NCBI GenBank assembly: GCA_023423935.1
Contig: JAFAEQ010000058.1
Coordinates: 1-64,000 of the forward strand
Source: Pseudomonadota bacterium
GTDB taxonomy: Bacteria > Pseudomonadota > Gammaproteobacteria > Steroidobacterales > Steroidobacteraceae
DNA: 64,000 nt
Direction: 5' to 3'
Of the stretch, positions 51,908 to 59,154 are shown piece by piece. The translations under genes and the position numbers were made by a program. Position 1 is the stretch's first letter, and each line of letters begins with the position of its first letter. The notes beneath the pieces were generated by a model. The model worked only from the letters and a program-made list of their open reading frames with translations, made no database searches and had not been told where the DNA came from.

Positions 51908-53137
51908 TCATCTGATGTTGATAATCGTCTGAGTCACTTGATCCGCTGTCTGGATCATCTGCGCGTTCGCCTGGAAGTTGCGTTGCGCGGTGATCATGTT
52001 GACGAGCTGGGCGGTGATGTCGACGTTGGAGGCTTCGAGCGCGCCGGACTGAACCAGACCGAAGCCGGAGCCGCCGGCCTGGCCGTAGAGCGGCTGACCG
52101 GAAGCATTGGTCTCGGCCCAGTTCGTGTTACCGAGCTGCTGCAGGCCTTGTGCGTTCGAGAAGTTCGCGATCGCGACCTGGCCGAGCGAAGTCGAGCGGC
52201 CGTTGGTAAAGCGAGCCTGCACGACACCGGTCGAATCCACGTCGATGCCGATCAGTCGGCCCGTGGTGAAACCGTCCTGCGTCGAGGACGTCATCCCGAA
52301 CTTGTCGCCGTACTGCGTGCTGCGCGACAGATCGAAGTTCAGCTGTATCGGGTCTGCGCCGGTGGCAAGGCCCGCTGCGGCGTCATACGCCGGCAGCGCG
52401 ATCTGGCCATTCGCGGGGCTCGTAAGCACGCCGGTGCTCGAGTACTGCAGCGTCTGTGCCGGACCGACAGGATTGCCATCGACGTACACATTCATCTGCC
52501 ACTCGTTCGGATTCGCCGTCTTCACCCAGTACAAGCTCGTGGTGTGAGCGGCGCCCAGCGAGTCATAGACCGTGACCGAGCGAGCTTCGTTGTAGCTGCT
52601 CGAATCGGCAGGATCGAACGTTGCGGCAGTGGGCTGAGTGGCGTTCGCCGGCAGATTGAACACCGTCTCGACGCGCGAAGTCGCTTGCGGCGGGCTTTCG
52701 CTCGTCACCAGGCGCAGATCGCCCATCGTGCTGGTGTTGAAATTGCCGGTCGTCGCAGGCGGATACACCTGCAGACGCTGATTCTGGCTGTTGACGACGT
52801 AGCCCTGATTGTCGACCTGGAACGCACCGGCGCGCGTGAAGGCCATTGCGCCACCGTCGCTCAATACGAAGAAGCCCTGCCCGCTCAGCGCGAGATCGAG
52901 ACTATTGTTCGTAGTGTTGATGTTGCCCTGGCTGAACTGCTGCGCCACTGAGGCGACCTTCACGCCGTTGCCGAACTGATTGCGGCTCACGCCTTGCGGC
53001 GAGACCGCGAAGAGCTCTGCGAATTCGGAGCGCGACTGCTTGAAGCCGTTGGTGGCGCTGTTCGCGATGTTGTTGGCTGTGACGTTCAGATCCGTCTGTG
53101 CCGCATTGAGTCCGCTGAGCGCGATACCGAATGACAT
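51908..53137 (-). CDS. flgE: Flagellar hook protein FlgE
   Basis: 409 residues. MSFGIALSGLNAAQTDLNVT and NNIANSATNGFKQSRSEFAE, middle hook domains, C-terminal GALEASNVDITAQLVNMITA. AGGAG eight bases before the ATG. It follows flgD without a repeat. Confidence 0.97.
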   Translation of the reverse strand: MSFGIALSGLNAAQTDLNVTANNIANSATNGFKQSRSEFAELFAVSPQGVSRNQFGNGVKVASVAQQFSQGNINTTNNSLDLALSGQGFFVLSDGGAMAFTRAGAFQVDNQGYVVNSQNQRLQVYPPATTGNFNTSTMGDLRLVTSESPPQATSRVETVFNLPANATQPTAATFDPADSSSYNEARSVTVYDSLGAAHTTSLYWVKTANPNEWQMNVYVDGNPVGPAQTLQYSSTGVLTSPANGQIALPAYDAAAGLATGADPIQLNFDLSRSTQYGDKFGMTSSTQDGFTTGRLIGIDVDSTGVVQARFTNGRSTSLGQVAIANFSNAQGLQQLGNTNWAETNASGQPLYGQAGGSGFGLVQSGALEASNVDITAQLVNMITAQRNFQANAQMIQTADQVTQTIINIR

Positions 53138-53179
53138 GAATGAAACTCCTGAAGATGACTGAAGCTTGTTCTGTGCGCC

Positions 53180-53857
53180 TTACATGACGCGGCGAATGTT
53201 GTTCATGGAGACCGGACCCAGCGATCCGGTGTTCAACGTGAGCTGCGTACCGCTGCTGTCGATCGTCACGCTCGAGACGCGACCTGACATGAGCACTTCG
53301 AGCGATCCGGTGCGACCGCCAGCCGTGGCGATCGCCTCGATGGCGTAATCGCCGGAATCCGCGAGCGTGCCGTCCGCGCGCTTGCCGTCCCACGTGAAAC
53401 TCTTCGTGCCGGCACTCGGGTCAACGGCGAACTCGCGTACGAGTGCACCGGTGGAGTCGGTGATGCGGATCTGCAGGTTCTGAATGCCGGAAGGCAGCTC
53501 CACTTCACCGCTCACGTCGATACCCTGCGTGAACGAGAACGTGTCAGTCTGAGCAAGCACATCGTGGCCGACGAGCGAAGTGCCATTGAGCACCTGCGTC
53601 GAACGCAGCGAATTCGCCAGGCTGTCGATCGACTTCTGCATGCTCTGGATGCCCGACACCGAGCCGAACTGCGCGAGCTGAGACACAAATTCCGTGCCCT
53701 CCAGGGGCTTCATCGGATCCTGATTCTTCAGCTGCGTGGTCATGAGCGTCAGAAAGTCCTCGATGCCGAGACTGTTCGCCGTCTTCTTGCTCTGCGAGGC
53801 CGCGAGCGCCGCCTGAGTCTGTGCAGCGATGTTGGCGATGGGATCGGTGGTGGACAT
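53180..53857 (-). CDS. flgD: Flagellar hook cap protein FlgD
   Basis: 225 residues. N-terminal FlgD signature (LGIEDFLTLMTTQLKNQDPM, KPLEGTEFVSQLAQFGSVSG), then FlgD Ig-like and tudor domains (SFTWDGKRADGTLADSGDYA). It scaffolds hook assembly. Confidence 0.96.
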   Translation of the reverse strand: MSTTDPIANIAAQTQAALAASQSKKTANSLGIEDFLTLMTTQLKNQDPMKPLEGTEFVSQLAQFGSVSGIQSMQKSIDSLANSLRSTQVLNGTSLVGHDVLAQTDTFSFTQGIDVSGEVELPSGIQNLQIRITDSTGALVREFAVDPSAGTKSFTWDGKRADGTLADSGDYAIEAIATAGGRTGSLEVLMSGRVSSVTIDSSGTQLTLNTGSLGPVSMNNIRRVM

Positions 53858-53867
53858 GGGGTTCTTC

Positions 53868-53999
53868 TTGCGTGATGAAGGTGATGCGGTGATATCAGTG
53901 ATGACGGTCAGAAAGCTGAAGCGCGATGACGAATGCCTCTGGGCTCTTCACCACCGCCGTCACTTTCATCACTTCCATCACTGTCATCACTCCTGATTC
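53868..53999. repeat. Inverted-repeat element, flgD-flgC gap (GTGATG 9-mers)
   Basis: Left arm GTGATGAAGGTGATGCGGTG and on (53871-53907), inner end GGTCAGAAAG, right arm CCGCCGTCACTTTCATCACT and on (53952-53993). Confidence 0.8.
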
Positions 54000-54001
54000 C
54001 G

Positions 54002-54415
54002 TTACTGCCCGAGTCTCAGCGTTGCGAGCATCATTTCCTTGGCCGTGTTCATGACTTCCACGTTGTTCTGATACGAACGCGACGCGGAGATCATGTCGAC
54101 CATCTCTTCGACCGTATTCACGTTGGGCGCGTACACGTAACCGTTCGCATCGGCGAGCGGATTGCCGGGCTCGTAGCGCGCGGTCGGTGCCGCCTGATCT
54201 TCGACGATGCCTTTGACAGAGACGCCGTTGGTAGCGCTGCCCGATCCCAACCCCTGTCGAATCGCCTCGAACAGCGGATGCTTCGCCTTGTAGACCTGAT
54301 TCGGATCGCCACTCACGCTGTCCGCGTTCGCGAGATTGCTGGCGGTCGTATTGAGGCGCACCGACTGCGCGCTCATCCCGGTGCCGGCGACTTCGAAGAT
54401 TTTGAAACTGCTCAT
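54002..54415 (-). CDS. flgC: Flagellar proximal rod protein FlgC
   Basis: 137 residues. MSSFKIFEVAGTGMSAQSVR, NTTASNLANADSVSGDPNQV, and C-terminal VNTVEEMVDMISASRSYQNN. GGAG six bases before the ATG. Confidence 0.97.
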   Translation of the reverse strand: MSSFKIFEVAGTGMSAQSVRLNTTASNLANADSVSGDPNQVYKAKHPLFEAIRQGLGSGSATNGVSVKGIVEDQAAPTARYEPGNPLADANGYVYAPNVNTVEEMVDMISASRSYQNNVEVMNTAKEMMLATLRLGQ

Positions 54416-54423
54416 GAGATGCT

Positions 54424-54578
54424 CCGCAGGCTAGTGCCAGGCGCTAGGTGCTAGGCCCTAGGCGCTAGCCAGAAAAAGAAAGAAATCGGACTCATGTTTT
54501 TCTCCTGTCTGGCTAGTGCCTAGCACCTGGTACCTAGCGCCTCTGTCTGGCTAGTGCCTAGCGCCTAGCGCCTAAAAA
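54424..54578. repeat. Heptamer inverted-repeat element, flgC-flgB gap (CGCTAGG type)
   Basis: Left arm GGCGCTAGGTGCTAGGCCCT and on, ending CGCTAGCCAGAAA (54429-54473); two right-arm blocks, each beginning GTCTGGCTAGTGCCTAGC (54505-54541 and 54543-54574). The second block looks like a duplicated right arm. Confidence 0.85.
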
Positions 54579-54583
54579 AGTCC

Positions 54584-54991
54584 CTACTGCCCCGTGATCG
54601 CTGTCAGCAGGCCGCGGAATTTCTGATTCAGAAATGTCAGCGTCGCCTGGTAGCGCACGGAGTTCTCTGCGAATGCGGACTGCTCGAGCTGTGCATCGAC
54701 GGTGTTGCCGTCGAGTGCGGGCGCGAGCGGTACGCGATACTTCAGTTCCGCCGGGCTCGTGCCGTTAGCATCCTGTGCGCCGATGTGACGAGCGCTCGTT
54801 GTCGAGAGATGCACGCCCGATGGCTTCTCGCCACTAGCCGCTGCAAGTGCACTCTTGAAATCGATATCGCGCGCCTTGTAGTTCGGCGTATCTGCGTTGG
54901 CGAGATTCGAAGCCAGCACTTCCGTCCGTTGCGAACGCAACTTGAGCGCAGTGGCGTGCACTCCGAGATACGTGTCGAGATTGACTGGCAT
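54584..54991 (-). CDS. flgB: Flagellar proximal rod protein FlgB
   Basis: 135 residues. LDTYLGVHATALKLRSQRTE, SNLANADTPNYKARDIDFKS, and C-terminal FAENSVRYQATLTFLNQKFR. GGAG seven bases before the ATG, with a perfect sigma-54 promoter about 30 bases upstream. First gene of the long rod/hook series. Confidence 0.97.
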   Translation of the reverse strand: MPVNLDTYLGVHATALKLRSQRTEVLASNLANADTPNYKARDIDFKSALAAASGEKPSGVHLSTTSARHIGAQDANGTSPAELKYRVPLAPALDGNTVDAQLEQSAFAENSVRYQATLTFLNQKFRGLLTAITGQ

Positions 54992-55029
54992 GGCCCAGCT
55001 CCGTCAGAAAAGTGTCCTGGGCAGGAGTT

Positions 55030-55045
55030 AGCAAGGTGCGTGCCA
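55030..55045 (-). promoter_or_regulatory. Sigma-54 promoter of flgB
   Basis: TGGCACGCACCTTGCT on the minus strand matches TGGCACGNNNNTTGCW at every fixed base. Expected start near 55019. Best sigma-54 site in the window; no repeat lies between it and flgB. Confidence 0.92.
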
Positions 55046-55051
55046 GCGAAC

Positions 55052-55190
55052 AGAAAGCTGGCAACTGGCAACTGGCAACCCGCCAGAGTGAGAACCAGAG
55101 CAAGAAAGAGCTGGGAAGCGAGTCACGTGCGAGGCGGCAATCGTTTGCCGCGCGGCAAGCGGCAAGCGTCCTCACACCTTGCCGCTCGTC
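55052..55190. repeat. Repeat cluster in the flgB-flgA gap (AACTGGC heptamers)
   Basis: Three AACTGGC heptamers (about 55058-55080), then CCGCCAGAGTGAGAACCAGAG, then GGCAATCGTTTGCC and CGCGGCAAGCGGCAAG units (55133-55165). The arms are not clearly inverted copies, so the tie to the other elements is tentative. The rest of this 412-base divergent gap carries the flgB and flgA promoters. Confidence 0.5.
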
Positions 55191-55341
55191 CGCGGCGACA
55201 GAATTCCAACGCTTGCTCTTCGATCGCACTACAGCGTCTATATGTGTGCGCGCTCACTCGCGATCGCGAGAGCAGCTCAATTCCGACGCGCGTCACAGAT
55301 TCGAACGCGATCCCACGATCACACGGCCAGGCAGCGATGCG

Positions 55342-55357
55342 TGGCACTCGCTTTGCT
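55342..55357 (+). promoter_or_regulatory. Sigma-54 promoter of flgA
   Basis: TGGCACTCGCTTTGCT on the plus strand, GG and GC ten bases apart, one mismatch to TGGCACGNNNNTTGCW. Expected start near 55368, about 35 bases before the flgA GTG. With the flgB site it forms a divergent sigma-54 control region. Confidence 0.85.
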
Positions 55358-55403
55358 AGATCTCACTTGCCGTCAATCGGACGGCTATTCATGTGAGTGC
55401 ACC

Positions 55404-56105
55404 GTGTCGAGCCGAGTCTTGCGTGCGATCTTCGCGCTAACTGCACTGGCAGCTGCTTCGCTGAGCCATGCAGCCGTGCAGTCACTGGAGTCGATCCAGG
55501 CTGCGGCTGAGAAAGAAGTGCGCTCGAAACTGCCGGCCACACACGGCAAGTACTTCATCACGGCAGGTCGTCTCGATCCTCGCCTGCAGCTCGCCGCCTG
55601 CGCATCACCGCTGCAAGCCAGCGTGCCCAGCAGCGCGACGATGAGCGCGAAGCCCACCGTCGGCGTGCAGTGCGCATCGCCAACTCAGTGGACGATCTAT
55701 CTGCCCGTCACGATCGAGATCGAAGCTCCGATTCTCGTGTTGCGTCGTTCGCTCGCGCGCCGCTCCCCCGTGGATGCCGCCGACGTGGAGCTGCAGACGC
55801 GCCGAATGTCGGGTAGTGAGGCTGCGTTCATCAGCGATGTGGGCAATCTGCGCGGTCGCAGGCTCAAGCACGCGTTGCCCGCCGGAACGCCACTCACAGC
55901 AGATGAGCTCGTGCCGGACGTTCTGGTCAAGCGTGGTCAGCAGGTCACGCTGCTCGCCTCAAGCGGACCGTTTGAGATTCGTGCGCAGGGCCAGGCGCTG
56001 ACGGACGGTGCGGAGAACCAGCGCATCCGCGTCCAGAACATGTCCTCTCGCAGAATCGTTGAAGGCGTGGTCGAGAATCCCTCGACAGTGCGAATCGAAC
56101 TTTGA
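55404..56105 (+). CDS. flgA: Flagellar P-ring assembly chaperone FlgA
   Basis: 233 residues. Signal peptide (about 1-23, LRAIFALTALAAASLSHA), then FlgA/SAF domains (VLRRSLARRSPVDAADVELQ, LPAGTPLTADELVPDVLVKR, GENQRIRVQNMSSRRIVEGV in part). It acts in the periplasm on FlgI. GTG start; the frame is open 75 codons further upstream but that stretch precedes the promoter. A GC-rich imperfect hairpin follows the stop (56106-56140). Confidence 0.93.
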   Translation: MSSRVLRAIFALTALAAASLSHAAVQSLESIQAAAEKEVRSKLPATHGKYFITAGRLDPRLQLAACASPLQASVPSSATMSAKPTVGVQCASPTQWTIYLPVTIEIEAPILVLRRSLARRSPVDAADVELQTRRMSGSEAAFISDVGNLRGRRLKHALPAGTPLTADELVPDVLVKRGQQVTLLASSGPFEIRAQGQALTDGAENQRIRVQNMSSRRIVEGVVENPSTVRIEL

Positions 56106-56323
56106 CGTATGGCGGCGCAAGGCGCGCCGTCATGACGTTGACGCACGGTAGAAACCCTGAATGAGGAGATGAGTTTCGAGGCCAGAGTTGAGCACTCCAT
56201 CACGCTGCAATGAGCCGAAGCCGGGAGAGCCGAATAGCGTTGATTTAACCTATTCAGGCAGCGCGGCGATCGTCTTGAGCAAATGCCCTACGCGCCACGT
56301 AAGGTCGCATCCGAGAAACACGC

Positions 56324-56350
56324 TAAAGTTCTCAGAATTGCAGCCGCTAC
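56324..56350 (+). promoter_or_regulatory. Sigma-28 (FliA) promoter of flgM
   Basis: TAAAGTTC (56324-56331), 11-base spacer, GCCGCTAC (56343-56350), one or two mismatches to TAAAGTTTN11GCCGATAA. It lies about 30 bases before the flgM GTG and makes a FliA-FlgM feedback loop. Confidence 0.8.
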
Positions 56351-56380
56351 AGGGCTCGTGAGTGAAAGGAGTGCTGGACC

Positions 56381-56698
56381 GTGACCATCAAGATTGGCAA
56401 CTACCAGAATCGCCCTGTGCAGGCGGGCACCGAAAAGAAGGTGACTCAGGCCGGCGGCGAATCGTCGCAGTCGCCTGCCGAAGCATCGGCGGCCTCGGGT
56501 AGTCCCGTCCAGATCACGGGTCAGGCTCGCCAGCTCGCCTCTCTCGAGCAGGCGGTACAGGCTCTGCCGATCGTGAATGAAGCTCGCGTTGCGGAGATCC
56601 GCGATGCGATCGAAGAAGGCCGGTATCAGGTAGATGCGGAGCGCGTGGCCAACAAGCTGCTGCGCTCCGAGCAGGAACTGGGATCGGTCGGCCGTTGA
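56381..56698 (+). CDS. flgM: Anti-sigma-28 factor FlgM
   Basis: 105 residues. A disordered Gln/Ser/Ala-rich N-terminus and the C-terminal sigma-binding helices (LEQAVQALPIVNEARVAEIR, GRYQVDAERVANKLLRSEQE). It holds FliA until it is exported through the finished hook. GTG start with AAAGGAG nine bases upstream. Confidence 0.95.
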   Translation: MTIKIGNYQNRPVQAGTEKKVTQAGGESSQSPAEASAASGSPVQITGQARQLASLEQAVQALPIVNEARVAEIRDAIEEGRYQVDAERVANKLLRSEQELGSVGR

Positions 56699-56761
56699 CG
56701 GTTGCGTTGACGGTCGCCCGGATCAACGACCGTTAACGAAGAGCGCAACTGGAGAAAATCT

Positions 56762-57247
56762 GTGGATCCACGCGTCTGCCGCGAGCATCTGGAAAAACTG
56801 CTGGTCGAAGAAGCCAGCACGCTCGCCCGACTGGAAGAATTGCTCGACAAAGAGCACCAGTATCTCGAAACCAACGATATCGATGAGCTCGAGCGCGCGG
56901 GCGAGGCCCGGCAGAGCTGCATCATGGCGCTCGTCGCCATCGAAGACGAACGTCGTTCCCTGTGTCGAATGATGAATGTGTCCGCCGACGCCATCGGCCT
57001 GGACAAGCTTCTGAACTGGTGCGACCCGTCGCATCAGATGAAGACGCGCTGGGCCGCCTGCGGCGAGCGTGCAGCACGGTGTCGCGCACTCAACGATCGC
57101 AACGGCGCATTGGTCACTGCACGACTCAAACGCGTCGAAGGCATGCTCGATGTGATCACCGGCCGCGCCAATCAGCCGAAGGTGTATGGCAGCAAGGGCG
57201 GCTACGACACACCGAACCGCAGCGATCGCGTGCTCGCGACTGTCTGA
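56762..57247 (+). CDS. flgN: Flagellar chaperone FlgN
   Basis: 161 residues, helical (EHLEKLLVEEASTLARLEEL, LDKEHQYLETNDIDELERAG). Chaperone for the junction proteins FlgK and FlgL. GTG start after GGAG. It follows flgM by 63 bases in one operon; its 3' end overlaps the convergent small gene at 57202. Confidence 0.9.
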   Translation: MDPRVCREHLEKLLVEEASTLARLEELLDKEHQYLETNDIDELERAGEARQSCIMALVAIEDERRSLCRMMNVSADAIGLDKLLNWCDPSHQMKTRWAACGERAARCRALNDRNGALVTARLKRVEGMLDVITGRANQPKVYGSKGGYDTPNRSDRVLATV

Positions 57248-57486
57248 TCTTCCGAGCGGCGCACTGCGAGTCCGCCGCTCATCAACCATTCGATCGCGCG
57301 ACTGAACAGCGCATCCGCCAACACTTCACGTTGCGGCTTCGGCATGTCGCGCAGACTCTCCTCGATCCGCGCGCGGGCTCGCTGCAGCTCGGCCACTTCG
57401 ACGAATCCGCAGCCATCGGCAATGCGCGTCAGGCCATGCGCGCACGTGCAGAGAAGCTCGCTCTCGATCGCAGACTCGGCTCTCAT
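57202..57486 (-). CDS. Small hypothetical protein
   Basis: 94 residues, not recognised. A CTCAH stretch near 13-17, then helices (VAELQRARARIEESLRDMPK, REVLADALFSRAIEWLMSGG). AGGAG five bases before the ATG at 57486 is a strong ribosome site and the reason I list it. It overlaps the end of flgN tail to tail by 46 bases. The frame is open upstream to 57699, without a good site. 57487-57747 shows nothing else. Confidence 0.5.
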   Translation of the reverse strand: MRAESAIESELLCTCAHGLTRIADGCGFVEVAELQRARARIEESLRDMPKPQREVLADALFSRAIEWLMSGGLAVRRSEDQTVASTRSLRFGVS

Positions 57487-57747
57487 CGCGGCTCCTGGCT
57501 GCGCACCAGCACTTCGAACCTGCCCTTCAACGCTACGACGCTCGCCATCATGGTGATTCGCGTGGGGGCGCAAACATGGGATTGCGCTCACGCCAACGTG
57601 CCGTGGCAAACAGACCGAAGAGCGGCGATTACGGTTGCTGCTGACGCAGCGAATGGGATCAGAAGACTCATGCCACACCTCTGCAGCGATGGACTGCATC
57701 GACGGAGGCTGGCAGCAGCACGAACGGCTGCGTCGCTGGCGAGTGAT

Positions 57748-57939
57748 TTACTTGGTGAGGATCAGCTTGTTACTGCTCGTGACGCGCAGTCGATACAGCG
57801 AACCCGCATGCTCGATCAGGATCTCACGCGCCTTGCCGAACAAGCGGTCCGAGGGAACGCAGGGCAAGGAAGCAGATCTAGCCTCGATCCGAGGCTGGGA
57901 ACCGCGATCGACCGAAGGTTTGGCGCTGTGCTCATCCAT
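57748..57939 (-). CDS. hemP: Hemin uptake protein HemP
   Basis: 63 residues. The family's C-terminal pattern is clear: SDRLFGKAREILIEHAGSLY then RLRVTSSNKLILTK. HemP is a small regulator/accessory of haem uptake, usually iron-controlled. A Fur box lies just upstream. No haem receptor gene is beside it here. Confidence 0.9.
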   Translation of the reverse strand: MDEHSAKPSVDRGSQPRIEARSASLPCVPSDRLFGKAREILIEHAGSLYRLRVTSSNKLILTK

Positions 57940-57945
57940 GAGCTA

Positions 57946-57966
57946 AATGATAATTATTCTCAATAA
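57946..57966. promoter_or_regulatory. Fur box upstream of hemP
   Basis: AATGATAATTATTCTCAAT (57946-57964) resembles GATAATGATAATCATTATC, about seven bases upstream of the hemP ATG. It would bring hemP under iron repression. Confidence 0.75.
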
Positions 57967-58003
57967 CTATGCAAGCCGCGTTTTTCGACAGCCTCCGCTT
58001 TGA

Positions 58004-58594
58004 TCAGACGAGGAACAGGAGCGCCGTGCCCGTGGTGGCGATCGCCGCCCCAAACCACCGGGCAAATCGAACGGAGTGTTGACGGGTCATCCAGCCGATG
58101 AACAGTCCGGCGGCATGAAGAATGACCGTCGCCGCTACGAAGCCCGCGACATAGCCGCCGAGAACGGAACCCGCGCTTTCGGCAACGTGCGCATATCCAT
58201 GAAAAATCGCGAAAACGCCCACGAGCGCCAGACTGGCGAGAAGCGGCAACCGCACACCGACAGCGATCAGCGTGCCGAACGTAATCACGGATAGCGCGAT
58301 CATCGGCTCGATCGCGGGCAGCGCGATCCGGGCAGCCGCAAGCAGTCCGCCCACGATCATCATCAACGGGAACGCCACAGGTAGCACGATGGCCGGCACC
58401 CGACCGAGTCTCGCAGCCCAGAGCCCGACGGCAATCATCGCGAGAAGGTGATCGAGCCCCGTGAAAGGATGGGCAAAGCCCGCCATGGCATCGTGGACGG
58501 CGTGATCGCCCGGATGGGCCAGGCCTGTCGCGGGCAACAACGCAGTAAAACCGCAGATCACCAGCCATCGAAGACGTTGCGAGCTTGAAGTCAT
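58004..58594 (-). CDS. HupE/UreJ family membrane protein
   Basis: 196 residues. Signal-like N-terminus cut near AHPGDH, then the family motif HPFTGLDHLLAM (about 53-64), about six transmembrane helices and a second histidine site FHGYAHVAE. HupE/UreJ proteins are nickel or cobalt permeases or accessories. The start is the ATG at 58594; the frame continues upstream across the riboswitch region. It points away from the cobalamin riboswitch and is not controlled by it. Confidence 0.85.
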   Translation of the reverse strand: MTSSSQRLRWLVICGFTALLPATGLAHPGDHAVHDAMAGFAHPFTGLDHLLAMIAVGLWAARLGRVPAIVLPVAFPLMMIVGGLLAAARIALPAIEPMIALSVITFGTLIAVGVRLPLLASLALVGVFAIFHGYAHVAESAGSVLGGYVAGFVAATVILHAAGLFIGWMTRQHSVRFARWFGAAIATTGTALLFLV

Positions 58595-58739
58595 GGCAAT
58601 TCCGATGTGATTGGAACGAACTGCCAGCGACGATAACGAGCGCATCGACAGCTGACAAACGTCATTCGACGTATCCCCTGCCCTCACCGACTCTTCACAC
58701 GGAACGGTTGACGGCCCGCTCCCGCCCACCATATCTTGT

Positions 58740-58945
58740 GTCCGCCAGCGGTGCCCACCCCAACAGGATGGGCCTAAGAGGGAATCCGGTGCGCGCGATC
58801 GATTCGATCCGCAATTCCGGAACTGCCCCGCAGCGGTAATCGGGAACGAAAGACGTCGAGAACACTGTGGCTTGCGCCATGGGAAGTGACGTCCGGTAGA
58901 TCAGACCTGCACAGGTCCCGCCCGAGAGTCCGAAGACCTGCCGCG
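58740..58945 (+). promoter_or_regulatory. Cobalamin (B12) riboswitch upstream of nrdA
   Basis: Conserved pieces in order: GGTGCCCACC (58750), GGGAATCCGGTG (58780), ACTGCCCCGCAGCGGTAA (58822), GGGAAGTGACG, and the B12 box GAGAGTCCGAAGACCTGCC (58924-58942). It lies on the nrdA strand about 210 bases before the start. Between it and nrdA, CCCCG/CGGGG (59132-59148) could pair just before the start codon and hide the ribosome site; this is inference. Confidence 0.92.
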
Positions 58946-59154
58946 GACGTCGCGCCTGAGCGCGCGATGAAGGCTGTCGGGCTCTCGTGGGAGGAGCTGG
59001 CGGAAATTGCGCGCGCATCTGTGTTGCGAACGCATTCCTCCATTTCGTCCGTCGTGGTCCGACTGAAACGCTCGCGGGAGCGGAAGGCCACGATCGACGC
59101 ATTCCACGCGGCAGATCGCGGCTGTTCGTTCCCCCGGCCATATCGGGGATACAC

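Noticed and set aside
58987..59154. N-terminal extension of NrdA
   Set aside because: It would begin close to the riboswitch and does not resemble any ATP-cone sequence.
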